A stretch of 64,000 bases of DNA from JACKIC01 sp964392305 (lineage in GTDB: Bacteria; Planctomycetota; UBA1135; UBA2386): contig CAYMPV010000034.1 of the NCBI GenBank assembly GCA_964392305.1, positions 1-64,000 on the forward strand, given 5' to 3'. A program made the translations under genes and the position numbers. Below the pieces are notes generated by a model. That model was not told the DNA's origin and searched no databases. It saw only the letters and a list, made by a program, of their open reading frames with translations. Position 1 is the stretch's first letter. Every line of letters starts with the position of its first letter. This document shows, one piece after another, positions 17,275 to 27,300 of the stretch.

Positions 17275-18464
17275 TGCCGTTCGCCGTCGTAGGCGAGGCC
17301 GTCGATGACCACACCGGTGCAGTGTGTCGTGTACTCGAACGGATCGCCGTCGAACAACGCCAGGTCCGCGTCCTTGCCGACCGCGAGCGAACCCAGCCGC
17401 GCGTCGACGCCGAGCAAGCGCGCCGCGTCGATGGTCAGCGCGCGCAGCGCCGCGTCCGCGAGCAGGCCGTGGCCGACCGCAACGCCGGCTTCGAACAGCA
17501 CGACGCGCGTCTTGGGCACGTACGACTCGTAACCGGTCTGCAGCGCGAACGGCACCTTGCCCTCGAGCAACAGCTTGGGCAGTTCCATCGTGCCGTTGGC
17601 GAGATCGCCGGTCGTGCGCGCCATCGCCGGATGCGGCAGCACCCAGACCTTCGCCGCGGCGAGCTCGGGCAGCACCGTGTAGGCCTCGGCCGCGCCGTCG
17701 ATGACGACCCGGATGCCGAACTCCTCGGCGACGCGCAGCGCCGACAGGATGTCGTGGGAACGGTGCGCGGTCACCAGCAACGGCACCTCACCGGCGATCA
17801 CCTTGGCCATGACTTCCAGGCCGAGGTCGATCGGCGTGCTCTCGTCGCGCTGGCGCTTGCCGGCGTACTCACGCGCCTTCTGCAGTTCTTCGCGCAGCAT
17901 CGCGACCGACTTTGCGCGCGTGCCCGGCGCCTTGCCGCCGCTGGCGCGGCCCGAGTCGGCGAGGCTCGTCGCGACCATCGCCAGCGGCACGACGACGTCC
18001 TGGTCGGCGCCGCGCCCGTGCAGCTTGACGACCATCGTCTGGCCCGAGATCAGCGCGCCCGGCGAATGACCCGTGTTGACGGTCGTCACGCCGAAGCTGC
18101 GCACCCAGCCGACCAGTTCGTCCTTGGCGTGGAACGCGTCGAGCGCGCGCAGTTCGGGCTGCACCGGCGCGGACTTCTCCAGCTGGTCCTGGTCGTGGGG
18201 AACGTTGTAGAGCCCGGTGAGGCCGACCGTCGCATGGGCGTCGATGAGGCCCGGCACCACGACGTTCGCCTCGAGCACGCGTGTGCCTTCGGGAACATCC
18301 ACCTGCGCGGCGGTGCCGACCGCGGTGATCTTGCCGTCGCGCACGAGCACGACGCCGTTCGCCAACGGCGCGCCGGTCATCGTCAACACGACCTTGCCGC
18401 GAATCGCGAGCGGCTCCTGCGGCGACAGCAGGGCGGTGAACAAGCCGAAGCAGGTGGCGAACAT
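17271..18464 (-). CDS. Amidohydrolase paralogue with degraded metal site
   Basis: 397 residues with signal peptide (MFATCFGLFTALLSPQ). It has the amidohydrolase layout of the gene upstream (KVVLTMTGAPLANGVVLVRDG, VVPGLIDAH, C-terminal LLGVDARLGSLAVGKDADLALFDGDP). However, the metal-binding HxH is H77-A-T79, the later double His is replaced (IDGAAEAY) and the metal Asp region reads ALQTGYESY, so canonical catalysis is doubtful. The ATG at 18464 shares its A with the TGA of the upstream paralogue (TGATG) and is preceded by GGGAGG, so translation is coupled. I infer a non-catalytic or altered partner of that enzyme. Its stop lies inside the MITE-like element. Confidence 0.8.
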   Translation of the reverse strand: MFATCFGLFTALLSPQEPLAIRGKVVLTMTGAPLANGVVLVRDGKITAVGTAAQVDVPEGTRVLEANVVVPGLIDAHATVGLTGLYNVPHDQDQLEKSAPVQPELRALDAFHAKDELVGWVRSFGVTTVNTGHSPGALISGQTMVVKLHGRGADQDVVVPLAMVATSLADSGRASGGKAPGTRAKSVAMLREELQKAREYAGKRQRDESTPIDLGLEVMAKVIAGEVPLLVTAHRSHDILSALRVAEEFGIRVVIDGAAEAYTVLPELAAAKVWVLPHPAMARTTGDLANGTMELPKLLLEGKVPFALQTGYESYVPKTRVVLFEAGVAVGHGLLADAALRALTIDAARLLGVDARLGSLAVGKDADLALFDGDPFEYTTHCTGVVIDGLAYDGERH

Positions 18465-19774
18465 CACTGACCTCCCTGGCCGTAGCAGCACATCGACATG
18501 GCCTGATCGACACTCGCGCCGTAACCACCGTTGGCGAGCAGACGGTCACGCGGATCGTCGAGGTCGAACACCTTCTGCCCTTCGACCCAGGTCTGCAGCA
18601 CCCGCGTGTGCACCGACAGTGGATCGCCCGAGAGCACGACGAAGTCCGCGTCCTTGCCCACTGCCAGCGTCCCGACCCGGTCCTGCAGGTCGAGCATGCG
18701 CGCGTTCGCGATCGTGACCGCCGCCAGCGCCTTGTCGCGATCCATGCCGGCGCGAACGGCGAGCGCTGCCGAACGCAGGAACAGACGGCTGTCGGTGATG
18801 CCGTCGTCGGTGTGGAACCCGACCTCGACGCCCGCGCGGTCGAGGATCGCGCCGGTCGCCATCGACAGCCGCGCCGCCTCGAGCTTGCCGCCGGGCGAGT
18901 CGATGACGATGACCGAACACGGCACGCCGGCCTTGGCGATCTCGTCGGCGACGAGCCAGCCTTCGCTGACGTGGTGCAGCACGACGCGGAAGCCGAACTC
19001 CTGGCTGAGGCGGAGCACGGTGAGGATGTCGTCCTGGCGGTGCGTGTGGTGGTGCACGACGCGTTTGCCCTGCATGACCTCGACGAGCGCCTCGAGCCCG
19101 AGGCTGCGTTCCGGCATCTTGCTCGGGTCGCCGTTCGCCGCCTCGACCTTCGCCTGGTACTCACGCGCCCGGTGGTATTGCGCGCGGATCAACGCCGCCG
19201 CCTTGCCGCGGGTGCCGGGGAACGGCGGGTCCTTCTGCGGGTTGGTGCCGTTCGCCATCTTGATGCCGCCTGCGACGCTGCCGTCGGCGTTCTTGATCGC
19301 GAGCCCGTCGACGGTGAACGCGTCGCGCAGCTTGAGGTAGATCGTCTGGCCCGACAGCAGGTGACCCGAGCCGGGCATGACGTTGACCGTGGTGATGCCG
19401 CCGGCCTGTGCTTTCTGGATCCCGGGATCGCGCGCATTGATCGAGTCGAGCGCACGCACCTCGGGCTGGATCGGCGAACTGCCGTCGGCGCCAGCGACCG
19501 AACCGATGTGCGAGTGGCTGCACACCAGGCCCGGCATGATCGTCTTGCCACGCACATCGACCGTGGTTGACCCGGCTGGCAACTCGACGGCGCCCTGCGC
19601 GCCAACGATGGTGATGCGCCCGTCCTGCACGACGAGCACGCCCGAGTCGATCGGGGGGGCGCCGATCGGCAGGATGCGCGCGCCGACGAACGCGAGCGGT
19701 TGCTGCTGGGCGGCGGCAGCGCCGAGCAGCAGGAAACCGACACCTGCCGAGAAGACGAGAGTCCTTGGAACCAT
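18464..19774 (-). CDS. Secreted metal-dependent amidohydrolase (imidazolonepropionase-like)
   Basis: 436 residues with an N-terminal signal peptide (FSAGVGFLLLGAAAAQ). The amidohydrolase TIM barrel carries H87-S-H89 in MPGLVCSHSHIG, a later VVHHHTHRQDDI, the VVLHHVSEGW pair and a HTDDGITD acid, and ends with the composite-domain LAVGKDADFVVLSGDPL. This looks like a complete binuclear or mononuclear metal site. Export suggests action on a periplasmic or extracellular cyclic amide or peptide-like compound; the substrate is unknown. It is the first gene of a two-gene unit with the degenerate paralogue. Confidence 0.88.
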   Translation of the reverse strand: MVPRTLVFSAGVGFLLLGAAAAQQQPLAFVGARILPIGAPPIDSGVLVVQDGRITIVGAQGAVELPAGSTTVDVRGKTIMPGLVCSHSHIGSVAGADGSSPIQPEVRALDSINARDPGIQKAQAGGITTVNVMPGSGHLLSGQTIYLKLRDAFTVDGLAIKNADGSVAGGIKMANGTNPQKDPPFPGTRGKAAALIRAQYHRAREYQAKVEAANGDPSKMPERSLGLEALVEVMQGKRVVHHHTHRQDDILTVLRLSQEFGFRVVLHHVSEGWLVADEIAKAGVPCSVIVIDSPGGKLEAARLSMATGAILDRAGVEVGFHTDDGITDSRLFLRSAALAVRAGMDRDKALAAVTIANARMLDLQDRVGTLAVGKDADFVVLSGDPLSVHTRVLQTWVEGQKVFDLDDPRDRLLANGGYGASVDQAMSMCCYGQGGQ

Positions 19775-19926
19775 GGCGGCCCAGGCTACGAGGCCACTCG
19801 ATGCGATCCCAGGAGCGCCATCGCACCACCACGCAGTTCGAGCACGATCTCACGGTGGCATGCGCCGCAGTCGCAGCTACTCTCTCCCGACCAGCCTCAC
19901 CGTTGGCCATTACCGACAAGGGAACC

Positions 19927-22695
19927 GTGGCAAGATCGAAGAAGACCAGCTCGAACGTCCGCGAAGGAGCCACCGCGTCCTACCGGCACCCCGAAGCCAG
20001 CTCCCTGCTCCGCCCCGAGGTTGGTACTCAGCCGCAGTTCCGCAAGAAGAAGCCGCCGGCTGATTACCGCTACGACAGCTCCCTGAGCCCAGCCCTCGAC
20101 TGGGATGGACAAAACGGCGCGAGGGAACTCGGCGAATGGCTGCTGGCGCGCATCGAGAAAGCGAGCCGACTCCCCGACCTGCGCTTTGCCAAGCCGCAAG
20201 AGTTCACGGACAACCGCGGCGAGGTGCTCGTTCGCGTTGCGACGCTGCAGGACGCGGTCACCGAACTGCGCCGCCTGGGCAAGCCCTTCCTCGACTGGAC
20301 CGGCAAGGCCGAACGCCTCTCCTTCGAGGTGCCGACGCTGCCCCTCTTCGTCCACGAACGGCTGTCGACGAAGGCGATCCTCGAGTCGCTGCGCGGCCAC
20401 CGTCGCGACAAGCAGCAGGGCCTGCTCTTCGACCTGTACGGCGACCCCGAGCACTCGATCACCGACCAGGTGCTCAAGGCCTACGAACACCCGGACAAGT
20501 GGGTCAACCGCCTCGTGCTCGGCGACGCGCTCGTCGTCATGAACTCGCTGCTCAAGTATGAGGGCCTCGCCGGACAGGTGCAGATGATCTACATCGACCC
20601 GCCGTACGGCGTGAAGTTCGGCTCGAACTTCCAGCCGTTCGTGCGCAAGCGCGATGTGAAGCACGGCGACGACGAGCACATGTCGCGCGAGCCGGAGATG
20701 GTCAAGGCGTACCGAGATACGTGGGAGCTGGGGCTGCACAGTTATCTGACGTATCTGCGCGATCGGCTGCTGCTGGCGCGGGAGCTGCTGACGGAGTGTG
20801 GCAGTGTGTTCGTGCAGATCTCGGATGAGAACCTGCATCACGTCAGGGAGCTGATGGATGAGGTGTTCGGGGCGGAGAACTTCATGGCGGTGATCGCCTT
20901 CACGAAAGCCGCCGGCGGACTGGAGTCAGCCGACAGGGTAGGAACCCGCCTGGACTACCTGATTTGGTATGCCAAGCATTCAGCCAAGGTTCGCTATCGC
21001 GCCCTATTCGAGTCTCGAACTGACACAACGATGTCCGGTTTTGACATGGTGGAGCTAGGAGACGGAACACGTAGACGACTTACTCAGGAAGAGAGAGAAG
21101 CGCCGCAAACAGTCCCTCACGACGCCCGTTTATTCATGTCTGTGCTCATGACCAAGCCCGGACCAGGATCGAAGTACGAGGTCACCTTTGAGGGCAAGAA
21201 GTTCAACTCGGGAAAGCGTTGGTGGGGCACCACGCCTGAGGGCATGGAACGCATCATTGCATCCAAACGGGCGATCGCCACGACCAACAGCCTTCGCTTC
21301 GTCAAGTACCTCAGCGACTTCTCATTCAAGGCACTGAGCAATCTGTGGGACGGCCTAGGCGGAGCAGCATCCCCCACGTACGTCGTCCAAACCAATCCGA
21401 CTGTCATCCAGCGCTGCATGCTGATGACCACCGACCCCGGAGACCTCGTCCTCGACCCGACCTGCGGCTCCGGCACGACCGCCTATGTTGCCGAACAATG
21501 GGGTCGCCGTTGGATCACGATCGACACGTCTCGCGTTCCGCTCGCACTCGCGCGCCAACGACTCTTGACCGCGACGTTTCCCTACTACGAACTCAAGAAC
21601 CTAGATCGCGGTCCCGTTTCGGGGTTCCACTACGTGCGCAAGCAGAACCGCAAGGGCGAGGAGGTCGGGGGCATCGTGCCGCACGTGACGCTGAAGTCGA
21701 TCGCCAACGACGAGCCGCCCGCCGAAGAGGTTCTCGTCGACCGCCCGGAGGTCGACGGCAAGGTGACGCGCATCACGGGCCCGTTCGTCGTCGAGGGCAC
21801 GATCCCGACACCGATCGACTGGGACAACGACGGCCAGGACGACACCGGCGACTCTGCGAGCAACGAGCATGCGTCCCACGAAGAACGCATGATCGAGGTG
21901 CTGCGCCGCTCGCCGGTGCTGCATCTGGGCGGCAACAAGACCGTCTCCCTGACGCACGTGCGCCAGCCAGCCAAGACCCTGTCGCTGTCAGCCGAGGCTC
22001 GCATCGACGGAGATGAGCGGCCAGTGGCAATCGTGTTCGGGCCCGAGAACGGCGCGGTCGCGGAGAAGCTGGTGTTCGAGGCGGCGAAGGAGGCCAACGG
22101 CAAGGGCTACGCGCACCTCTACGTGATCGGGTTCGCGATCGCCGCCAACGCTCGCCGCCTCGTCGACGAGTGTGAGGGCGCGATGGGCGTCGCCGCGACC
22201 TACGTGCAGTGCACGCCCGACCTGATGATGGGCGACCTGCTCAAGAACCTGCGCAGCAGCCAGATCTTCAGCGTCTGCGGCTTGCCCGACGTCGAGTTGC
22301 GCAAGGCCAAGGACAAGGACGTCAAGCAACTCGGCGCCGACCCCAAGACCAAGGACTGGTTCGAGGTCGAACTGCTGGGCCTGGACGTCTACGACCCAGC
22401 CGAGGACCAGAGCGACCACCGCGCCGGCGACGACGTGCCGTGCTGGATGCTCGACGCCGACTACAACGGCCTGTGCTTCAAGGCGACGCAGGTGTTCTTC
22501 CCGCGCACCTCGGCGTGGGATGGCCTGCAGAAGTCCCTCAAGGGCCAGTACGACGACAGCGTCTGGTCGCACCTCGCTGGGTCGACGAGCACCCCGTTCC
22601 GCGTCGGCGAGCACGGCCAGGTGGCGATCAAGGTCATCGACGACCGCGGCAACGAACTGATGGTCGTGAAGCACGTGCGGGAGGCGAAGGGATGA
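19927..22695 (+). CDS. Beta-class DNA (adenine) methyltransferase, type III Mod-like
   Basis: 922 residues from a GTG at 19927, preceded by AAGGGA. Upstream in-frame starts overlap the amidohydrolase promoter region and add unconvincing sequence. Motif IV DPPY is at D224-Y227 and the SAM motif LDPTCGSGTT follows at about 509-518. That order (IV, recognition domain, I) is the beta class of N6-adenine or N4-cytosine methyltransferases used by type III systems. The intervening ~300-500 target-recognition region is distinctly lower in GC. About 350 residues beyond the catalytic core form an extra C-terminal domain. The stop overlaps the next ATG (ATGA), beginning a three-gene operon with the OLD-like and Res-like genes. 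Roles: self-DNA modification and site recognition. Confidence 0.9.
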   Translation: MARSKKTSSNVREGATASYRHPEASSLLRPEVGTQPQFRKKKPPADYRYDSSLSPALDWDGQNGARELGEWLLARIEKASRLPDLRFAKPQEFTDNRGEVLVRVATLQDAVTELRRLGKPFLDWTGKAERLSFEVPTLPLFVHERLSTKAILESLRGHRRDKQQGLLFDLYGDPEHSITDQVLKAYEHPDKWVNRLVLGDALVVMNSLLKYEGLAGQVQMIYIDPPYGVKFGSNFQPFVRKRDVKHGDDEHMSREPEMVKAYRDTWELGLHSYLTYLRDRLLLARELLTECGSVFVQISDENLHHVRELMDEVFGAENFMAVIAFTKAAGGLESADRVGTRLDYLIWYAKHSAKVRYRALFESRTDTTMSGFDMVELGDGTRRRLTQEEREAPQTVPHDARLFMSVLMTKPGPGSKYEVTFEGKKFNSGKRWWGTTPEGMERIIASKRAIATTNSLRFVKYLSDFSFKALSNLWDGLGGAASPTYVVQTNPTVIQRCMLMTTDPGDLVLDPTCGSGTTAYVAEQWGRRWITIDTSRVPLALARQRLLTATFPYYELKNLDRGPVSGFHYVRKQNRKGEEVGGIVPHVTLKSIANDEPPAEEVLVDRPEVDGKVTRITGPFVVEGTIPTPIDWDNDGQDDTGDSASNEHASHEERMIEVLRRSPVLHLGGNKTVSLTHVRQPAKTLSLSAEARIDGDERPVAIVFGPENGAVAEKLVFEAAKEANGKGYAHLYVIGFAIAANARRLVDECEGAMGVAATYVQCTPDLMMGDLLKNLRSSQIFSVCGLPDVELRKAKDKDVKQLGADPKTKDWFEVELLGLDVYDPAEDQSDHRAGDDVPCWMLDADYNGLCFKATQVFFPRTSAWDGLQKSLKGQYDDSVWSHLAGSTSTPFRVGEHGQVAIKVIDDRGNELMVVKHVREAKG

Positions 22696-24380
22696 TCGAC
22701 AAGGTCGTCATCCGGAACTGGAAGAAGTTCGACGAGATCGAGTTCGACCTCGAGCGACGACACGTCGTGCTCGTCGGACCCAACAACTGCGGCAAGACGA
22801 GCGTGCTGCAGGCGCTGGCGGCGTGGGGCTTCGCGTTGCGCAACTGGCGCCAGCAGAACACCGATCTGAACCGCCGGCGGAACTGGCCGCAGATCCCCGT
22901 CACGTTGGACCAGTTCACTCCCGTCAGCGTCCTGGCCTTCGACCTGTTGTGGCGACAACGCCAAACTGCGAACCCGGTCACGATCGAGGTTCACTCGGGA
23001 CTTTCACACGTCGGCATCGAACTGGAATCCGACGTCCGTTCGCCGCTGCAGATGTTCGTGCGGCCCACCCAGACCACCACGGCCACCGAAATCCATGATC
23101 TGACCGTGCCGACTCTGTTCGTGCCGTCCATGACCGGCATGCTCAAGTCCGAGCCCGCACTGAAGACCGCCAAGGTCGATCAACTTCTCGGACAGAACCG
23201 GCCCGGTGAAGTGCTCCGCAACATGCTGGCCGACGCGGCGGGCAACGAATTGGAATGGAAGCGCCTGACCGACAGCATCCGAGAACTGTTCGGCATCGAG
23301 TTGCTGAGGCCGAACAGCCAGGCCGCCGACATCATCGCCAACTACCGCCATGCCGGCAGCCAGGTCGATTACGACCTGGCGAGCGGGGGCAGTGGCTTCT
23401 TGCAGGTCGTCATGCTGCTGTCGTTCATGAGCCGGGGGCCCCAATCGCTGCTGCTGCTCGACGAGCCTGACGCCCACCTGCACGTCTTCCTCCAGGAGCG
23501 CATCGTCGAAGTGCTGCGCAGCGCCGCAGCCCGTACCCAGTCGCAGATGATCGTGGCCACGCACTCCGAGGTCGTGCTGGACACCGTCGATCTCGACGAG
23601 ATCTATGTCCTGCTCGAGCAACCGCGTCGCATCAGCGACGTCAAGGACAAGGCAACCTTGAAGGAGGCGCTTCGCGTCATCGACCACAACGACCTCGCGA
23701 AGGCAAGGGAGGCACCGGGCATCCTCTACCTCGAGGACTACACGGACCTCGCGATCCTGCGTGAGTGGGCGCGCGTTCTTCAGCACCCGGCAGAGAAGGT
23801 CCTGGGGCCGCATGTCTACTGGCGCCAGGTGGCGGCGGACCTGGGCTACAAGCGAGCGGGCATCAGTGCCGAAGACCACTTCGCCGCCCTGCGGCTGGCG
23901 AGGCCGGACTACCCCGGATTTCAGTTGGTCGACGGGGATTCGAAGAAGATGCAGGGGCCGAAGGGCCAGACATTCGGCACGCCACCGAAGCGCCGCTGGC
24001 CCCGGTACGAGATCGAGAGCTACCTGGTGCATCCTCGTGCTCTCGAGAGGTTCGTCGCGCAACAGACGGGCAGCGCGCCAGATGGCGCGATGGCACAGAA
24101 GCTCGCTGAACTGCTGACACCCGAGTTCGAGCAGGCGCCGATGACCCCCACGAAGCCCGCGCAGGCTGTGCTCGACAACGACAAGGCGCGGACAGAGCTG
24201 CTACCGCCGATCCTGGACGCCGGCGGCTTGTTGGCATTCCCCTACAAGCGCTACCACGAGATCGCCGCGCAGATGCTGCCTGATGAGATCCACCAGGACG
24301 TGCGCGACGTTCTCGACGCGATCTGCACGGCGTTCGGAATCCCTCTGCCCTCGCCGACACCGAATGGAGGCGGCGCGTGA
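22692..24380 (+). CDS. OLD-like AAA ATPase with C-terminal TOPRIM domain
   Basis: 562 residues. The start ATG overlaps the methyltransferase stop by 4 nt. The ABC-type AAA_15/21 ATPase shows VIRNWKKFDEIEFDL, Walker A GPNNCGKTS (29-37), signature-like SGGSGFLQV, Walker B LLLLDEPDAHLH (D257/E258) and the switch THSEVV (His 291). The C-terminal half has TOPRIM-type elements: E348 in YLEDYTDLAIL, D414-G-D416 in LVDGDSKK and a conserved YEIESYL. This is the OLD nuclease architecture, shared in outline with GajA of Gabija. Sitting between methyltransferase and Res in one coupled operon, it probably cleaves or senses foreign DNA. A purely regulatory ATPase is the alternative. Confidence 0.85.
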   Translation: MIDKVVIRNWKKFDEIEFDLERRHVVLVGPNNCGKTSVLQALAAWGFALRNWRQQNTDLNRRRNWPQIPVTLDQFTPVSVLAFDLLWRQRQTANPVTIEVHSGLSHVGIELESDVRSPLQMFVRPTQTTTATEIHDLTVPTLFVPSMTGMLKSEPALKTAKVDQLLGQNRPGEVLRNMLADAAGNELEWKRLTDSIRELFGIELLRPNSQAADIIANYRHAGSQVDYDLASGGSGFLQVVMLLSFMSRGPQSLLLLDEPDAHLHVFLQERIVEVLRSAAARTQSQMIVATHSEVVLDTVDLDEIYVLLEQPRRISDVKDKATLKEALRVIDHNDLAKAREAPGILYLEDYTDLAILREWARVLQHPAEKVLGPHVYWRQVAADLGYKRAGISAEDHFAALRLARPDYPGFQLVDGDSKKMQGPKGQTFGTPPKRRWPRYEIESYLVHPRALERFVAQQTGSAPDGAMAQKLAELLTPEFEQAPMTPTKPAQAVLDNDKARTELLPPILDAGGLLAFPYKRYHEIAAQMLPDEIHQDVRDVLDAICTAFGIPLPSPTPNGGGA

Positions 24381-27300
24381 ACGAGTTCGAGGTCCCGACC
24401 CCGATCCTGTGCAGCCCGTACGAGGAGCCCACCGCGCATTGGTGGCTGCTGCCCGACCGCCCGGCCGAGAAGCGCGCCGGACGTCGACCGTCGACCTACT
24501 GGTGGAAGTCGAAGTCGCAGGAAGCCAAGGGTGACGAAGAAGACGACGCACGCGTCTCACCCGGCACCCTGATCGAACTCAAGCTCGTCAACCTGATCCG
24601 CCAGCGCGCGACTGCGTGGCGGAAGGAGGCGCTCGCGGGCGGCGGCGGAGTCACGCGCACGACGTGCGAACTGATGAACTGGTGGCGGCGCGAGGGCCGA
24701 CAGCAGCGCCTGTTCTTCGCCCAGCTCGAGGCCGCCGAGACCGTCATCTTCCTCAACGAGGCCCGCGGCGACTTCCTGCAAGGCATCGACGTGCCCGTAG
24801 ACGAACCGAGTGCCAAGCAGGTGGCAGACGGTGTTCGAGCGTTCCGTCGCCTGGCGTGCAAGATGGCGACCGGTAGCGGCAAGACGACCGTCATGGGCAT
24901 GCTCGCCGCGTGGAGCATCCTCAACAAGGTCGCGGACAAGCAGGACGCGCGCTTCTCCGACACTGTGCTGGTCGTCTGTCCCAACGTCACCATCAAGAAC
25001 CGGCTCGAGGAGCTGAAGCCCGAACTCGACGACGCGAGCCTATACCGCAAGCGGGACCTGGTGCCGAGCCACCTGATGCCCCTGCTGCGCCGCGGCCGCG
25101 TCGTCATCACGAACTGGCACGTGTTCGATCCACACTCGATCCGCGTCGGCGACACGTCGGCGCGCGTCAGCAAGGCCGGGCGTAAGGTGGAGCGGCTCGA
25201 GACGATCGTCGTCAGCGACAAGGTGACGACGGCCCGCGGCAGCCGCTACATGACGCCGCAGGCGATCGCCGTCGCCGTGCACTCCGGTGAACTGGAGATC
25301 CGCGAGGAGATCAAGGACAAGGAGGGTCGCGTCACCCGGGTCAGAGCCGTGGCGCACGACTACGTGGAGAGCGACGCCGCAGTCGTGCAGCGTGTGCTGG
25401 GACGCGAGGGCGGCAGGAAGCAGAACGTGCTCGTCTTCAACGACGAAGCGCACCACGCCTATCGCGTGCAGCAGGATGGCGACGACGAGGAAGACGGCGA
25501 CGACGAGGAGGCCGAGGAGTTCCGCAAGGAGGCGACGGTGTGGATCGAAGGACTGGATCGCATCCACAAGATCCGCGGCATCCAACAGTGCATCGACCTG
25601 TCGGCGACTCCGTACTTCCTGCGCGCGGCCGGCAGCAACACGAATCGCGTCTTCCCCTGGGTGGTCAGCGACTTCAGCCTCACCGACGCGATCGAAAGCG
25701 GGCTCGTCAAGGTGCCGCAGCTCGCCGTGCGCGACGCGACCGGGGCGAACATTCCGGCCTACTTCAACATCTGGAAGTGGATCTTGCCGCGCCTCACCGC
25801 GGCCGAGCGAGGCGGCAAGCGTGGTTCTCCCAAACCCGAGGCGATCCTCAAGTGGGCCAACACGCCCATCGTGATGCTCGCGTCGCTCTGGAACGAGGAG
25901 GCGCAACGCTGGCAAGCGGACCCCGAGAAGCAAGGGCGCATGCCCGTGTTCATCCTGGTCTGCAAGAACACGCGAATCGCCAAGGTCGTTTACGAGTGGA
26001 TCGCCGAGGACCAGCCTCCGTACGGTATTCCTCGGGCACAGATGCCGTTCTTCCGCAACGAGAGCGGCAACGAGTGGACGATCCGCGCCGACACCAAGGT
26101 CGTGCAGGACACGGACAGCGGCCACGCACAGAGCGACCGCGATGCATGGATGCGCCTGCAGCTCGACACCGTCGGCAAACGTGATTGGCCCCGGGACCGG
26201 CAGGGCCGGGAGATCCTGCCGGACGGCTTCGAGGCGCTGGCCAAGAAGCTCGGCAAGCCCCTGCATCCGCCAGGACGCGACGTCCGCTGCATCGTCAGCG
26301 TCGGCATGCTGACCGAGGGATGGGACTGCAACACCGTAACGCACATCGTTGGCCTGCGGCCGTTCCAGTCACAGTTGCTCTGCGAGCAGGTCGTCGGCCG
26401 CGGCCTGCGGCGGGCGTCGTACGAAGTCGGCAACGACGGCCTGCTCCAGGAGGAAGTCGCGCGCGTTCTCGGCGTGCCGTTCGAGGTGCTGCCCTGCAAG
26501 GAGAGCAAGGGCGCCGAGAAGAGGGAGATCCCACCGCGCCATCACGTGTTCTCGCTGCCGGACCGCGCGAAGCTCGCAATCACGTTTCCGCGGGTCGAGG
26601 GTTACCGTCAGGCGATCCGCAATCGCGTGTCGGTGGACTGGGAAGCGCTTGCAACCCTGCTGCTCGATGCACGGGACATTCCGTCCGAGGTGCAGGTCAA
26701 GGCAACGCTGCCGGCCAACGAAGGACGGCCCAGCCTCTACGGCCCTGGACGGCTGGACACCGTGGATCTCGAACAGTTCCGCCGCGGTCACCGCATTCAG
26801 CAGCTCTCGTTCTCACTCGCCCGGGACATCGTGCAGTCGTACGTGCGCAACCCGGACTGCACCGTGCCCGCTCACGCGCTGTTCCCCCAGGTGCAGCACA
26901 TCGTCGCTCGATACCTCGCCGAGAAGGTACTGCCCAGTCAGGGGGCATCGATCCTCGACACGTTCCTTGCACCCTACTACGGGTTCGTCCTGGAGCGCCT
27001 GGTGCAGGCCATTCGACCCGATGCGGATGCTGGTGAGGCACCAGAGCTGCCGATCTACGAACAGAACCGCCCGGTTGGATCGACCGCAGACGTCGAGTTC
27101 TGGACCGGCAAGGACGTTCGCCCCGTGACGCGAAGCCACCTCAACGCCGTGGTCGCAGACACCAAGCGCTGGGAACAGCAGGCCGCCTACATCCTGGACA
27201 CCGATTCACGCGTCGGTGCGTTCGCCAAGAACGACCAACTCGGCTTCGCGATCCCCTACCTGCACGACGGCCAGCCTCACGACTACGTGCCCGACTTTCT

